Assembly (NCBI GenBank): GCA_003344405.1
Contig: NOWV01000126.1
Location: 159,566-223,565 of the forward strand
Length of the DNA stretch: 64,000 nt
DNA from: Trichoplax sp. H2
Taxonomy: Eukaryota; Placozoa; Uniplacotomia; Trichoplacea
Direction: 5' to 3'
Shown here one piece after another: positions 62,724 to 64,000 of the stretch. The notes beneath the pieces were generated by a model that searched no databases, had not been told where the DNA came from, and worked only from the letters and a program-made list of their open reading frames with translations. A program made the translations under genes and the position numbers. Within the stretch, counting starts at the first letter, position 1. Each line of letters starts with the position of its first letter.

Positions 62724-63285
62724 TCATATCAGCTCATTTAAGATTTATTAGTTTAATGAGGTAAATCAATGAATTACGCAAGACTTATGCATCTGGTAAT
62801 ACAATACTATAAATATTGTACTTGTATTCTTCCAAGATGTCATAACGTAAAAAACAAAAAATTATTGGGCTAATTATACATTATATTAAATGATCTAGAT
62901 AACGGTATCATTTTGAAATTTGCATAAATTATATGACTATTCATTATGATGCTTCAACTCTACAAATCTAAATCTTAGCATAAGCTATAACTTTACATTT
63001 GATAAGCTTTCCCATATCCGTATTGTTACTTTTTAAATATAATTGCTATTAAATGTTATAAATTAATACACTAATGACTTTAAATAAATTACAATAAATT
63101 AATCGCGTGATCGTCTTACTTAATATTTTAATGATGGTTTTTAGCACGATCAGTTGCATAATTAATTCGATCATAAGTCGTGCTTCAAAGGCTTAATTCT
63201 AGAAATCCATTACTATATATAATTTGCTTGAAAATATATCGCTACCATAAATTATGCCATCATCATCTCAAAGAAATGGGTATAT
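62724..63285. other. Spacer between two element copies
   Basis: AT-rich unique sequence with no recognised feature. Confidence 0.5.
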
Positions 63286-63290
63286 GTTTA

Positions 63291-63726
63291 TGTCACAAAC
63301 CAGCTTCGTGACAAGGATAACGTAAAACTAATCTCTAAATTACTATAGTCTCCGGGATTCAGTATCCCTACTCACAAGAATTTAGACGCCTTTGATTCTA
63401 CGTTAAACTCAACTAGACAATTTAGAACTACTTTATTCAACTGTCTGGCGGGCTTATATACCCTTCTACAGCAGCTAACATTCACGAGTTATCTTATAAA
63501 AATACTTGGTGAGAACATCTACCTAACTAATTTTTCACAGTTGGACTACAATATGTCCATTCACAGAATCATTTCAGTGCACATTACAGCACAGCATTAA
63601 ATTTACTGAAACACATTTATAATTAGAGTAATTCCTATTGTAAGTAACTAGTTGTAATATAATATCACTATATTATATTAACCAAATTTAGATATCTATT
63701 CCTTCACGGTAGTTCGTACCGTGACA
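63291..63726 (+). mobile_element. TGTCAC/GTGACA element, 436 bp, copy 2
   Basis: Exact 5-bp target duplication GTTTA on both sides (63286-63290 and 63727-63731). The left end can form a hairpin, GTCAC (63292-63296) with GTGAC (63308-63312). The right end has a perfect 8-bp stem, TCACGGTA (63704-63711) with TACCGTGA (63717-63724), around a 5-nt loop. Same length and orientation as the copy at 62283-62718. No open frame of note. Confidence 0.92.
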
Positions 63727-64000
63727 GTTTAGTAGCTTAAAACTTAACTGTCAATGGCAACTTGTCTAATGTTCAGGAACGAAGAACTATCTCTGAAATT
63801 TACTAATGCATTCTAATGCAAGATACATATCTATAATTACCAAGATCTATGCTACTTTAACAAATAAATAAGTTGCTTATTCCAATTTTCATTTTTACAA
63901 TGAAATTTAGTTATCTGAAAAGTTCATATAATCGGTAAATTATCATTATTATAAAGAAAATTAAGAAGAAATGAAAGGGCAATTAATGAACGTTACGATT

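Noticed and set aside
52976-63726. Helitron or LTR interpretation of the TGTCAC elements
   Set aside because: They have inverted terminal hexamers and 5-bp target duplications, no TC/CTRR ends, no long direct terminal repeats and no coding sequence.
1-64000. tRNA, rRNA or other structured RNA genes
   Set aside because: No convincing T-loop plus acceptor-stem arrangement or rRNA signature was seen by eye; a covariance-model scan would be needed to exclude them.

Overview
This is an AT-rich animal nuclear DNA window. It shows short GT-AG introns, intronless rhodopsin-class (class A) GPCR genes, small non-autonomous DNA transposons, and 20-base N gaps from a scaffolded assembly. The combination of single-exon GPCR paralogues, compact multi-exon genes and low GC resembles a placozoan (Trichoplax/Hoilungia) scaffold. 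That assignment is inference; no species-specific marker was identified.

Layout. (1) 443-1390 (+) is an intronless class A GPCR with a degenerate DRY motif. (2) 6.9-23.3 kb is a cluster of related genes encoding tandem two-domain proteins of the DsbA / glutathione S-transferase kappa / 2-hydroxychromene-2-carboxylate isomerase family. Three copies can be spliced into complete 10-exon reading frames: gene A (-, 10547 to 6931, 417 aa), gene C (+, 14855 to 18151, 422 aa) and gene D (-, 23236 to 19406, 410 aa). A fourth copy, B (12067-12631, -), is a broken recent duplicate of the 3' end of A. In all three intact proteins the first domain carries a C-P-F-S active-site motif and the second carries S-P-W-S (S-Y-W-S in D). 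(3) 29597-30652, 46465-47571 and 55509-56582 (all -) are three paralogous intronless GPCRs separated by long stretches with no recognisable gene. (4) Between and after the last two GPCRs lie several insertions of a TGTCAC-ended element with 5-bp target duplications. Two assembly gaps sit next to duplicated sequence that is best read as alternative haplotypes, one with and one without the element.

The 11-15 kb and 23-25 kb stretches are unusually dense in words built from ACTGTAC / GTACAGT. Two tandem copies at 13.75-14.23 kb differ by separate 5-bp insertions that create such words. The intervals 1.4-6.9, 25-29.6, 30.7-46.4 and 56.6-64 kb hold no gene I can recognise; small exons of multi-exon genes could be hidden there.

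Functionally the window combines a local family of cytosolic thioredoxin-fold, probably glutathione-using, enzymes with a local family of orphan membrane receptors. Nothing in the sequence links the two sets.
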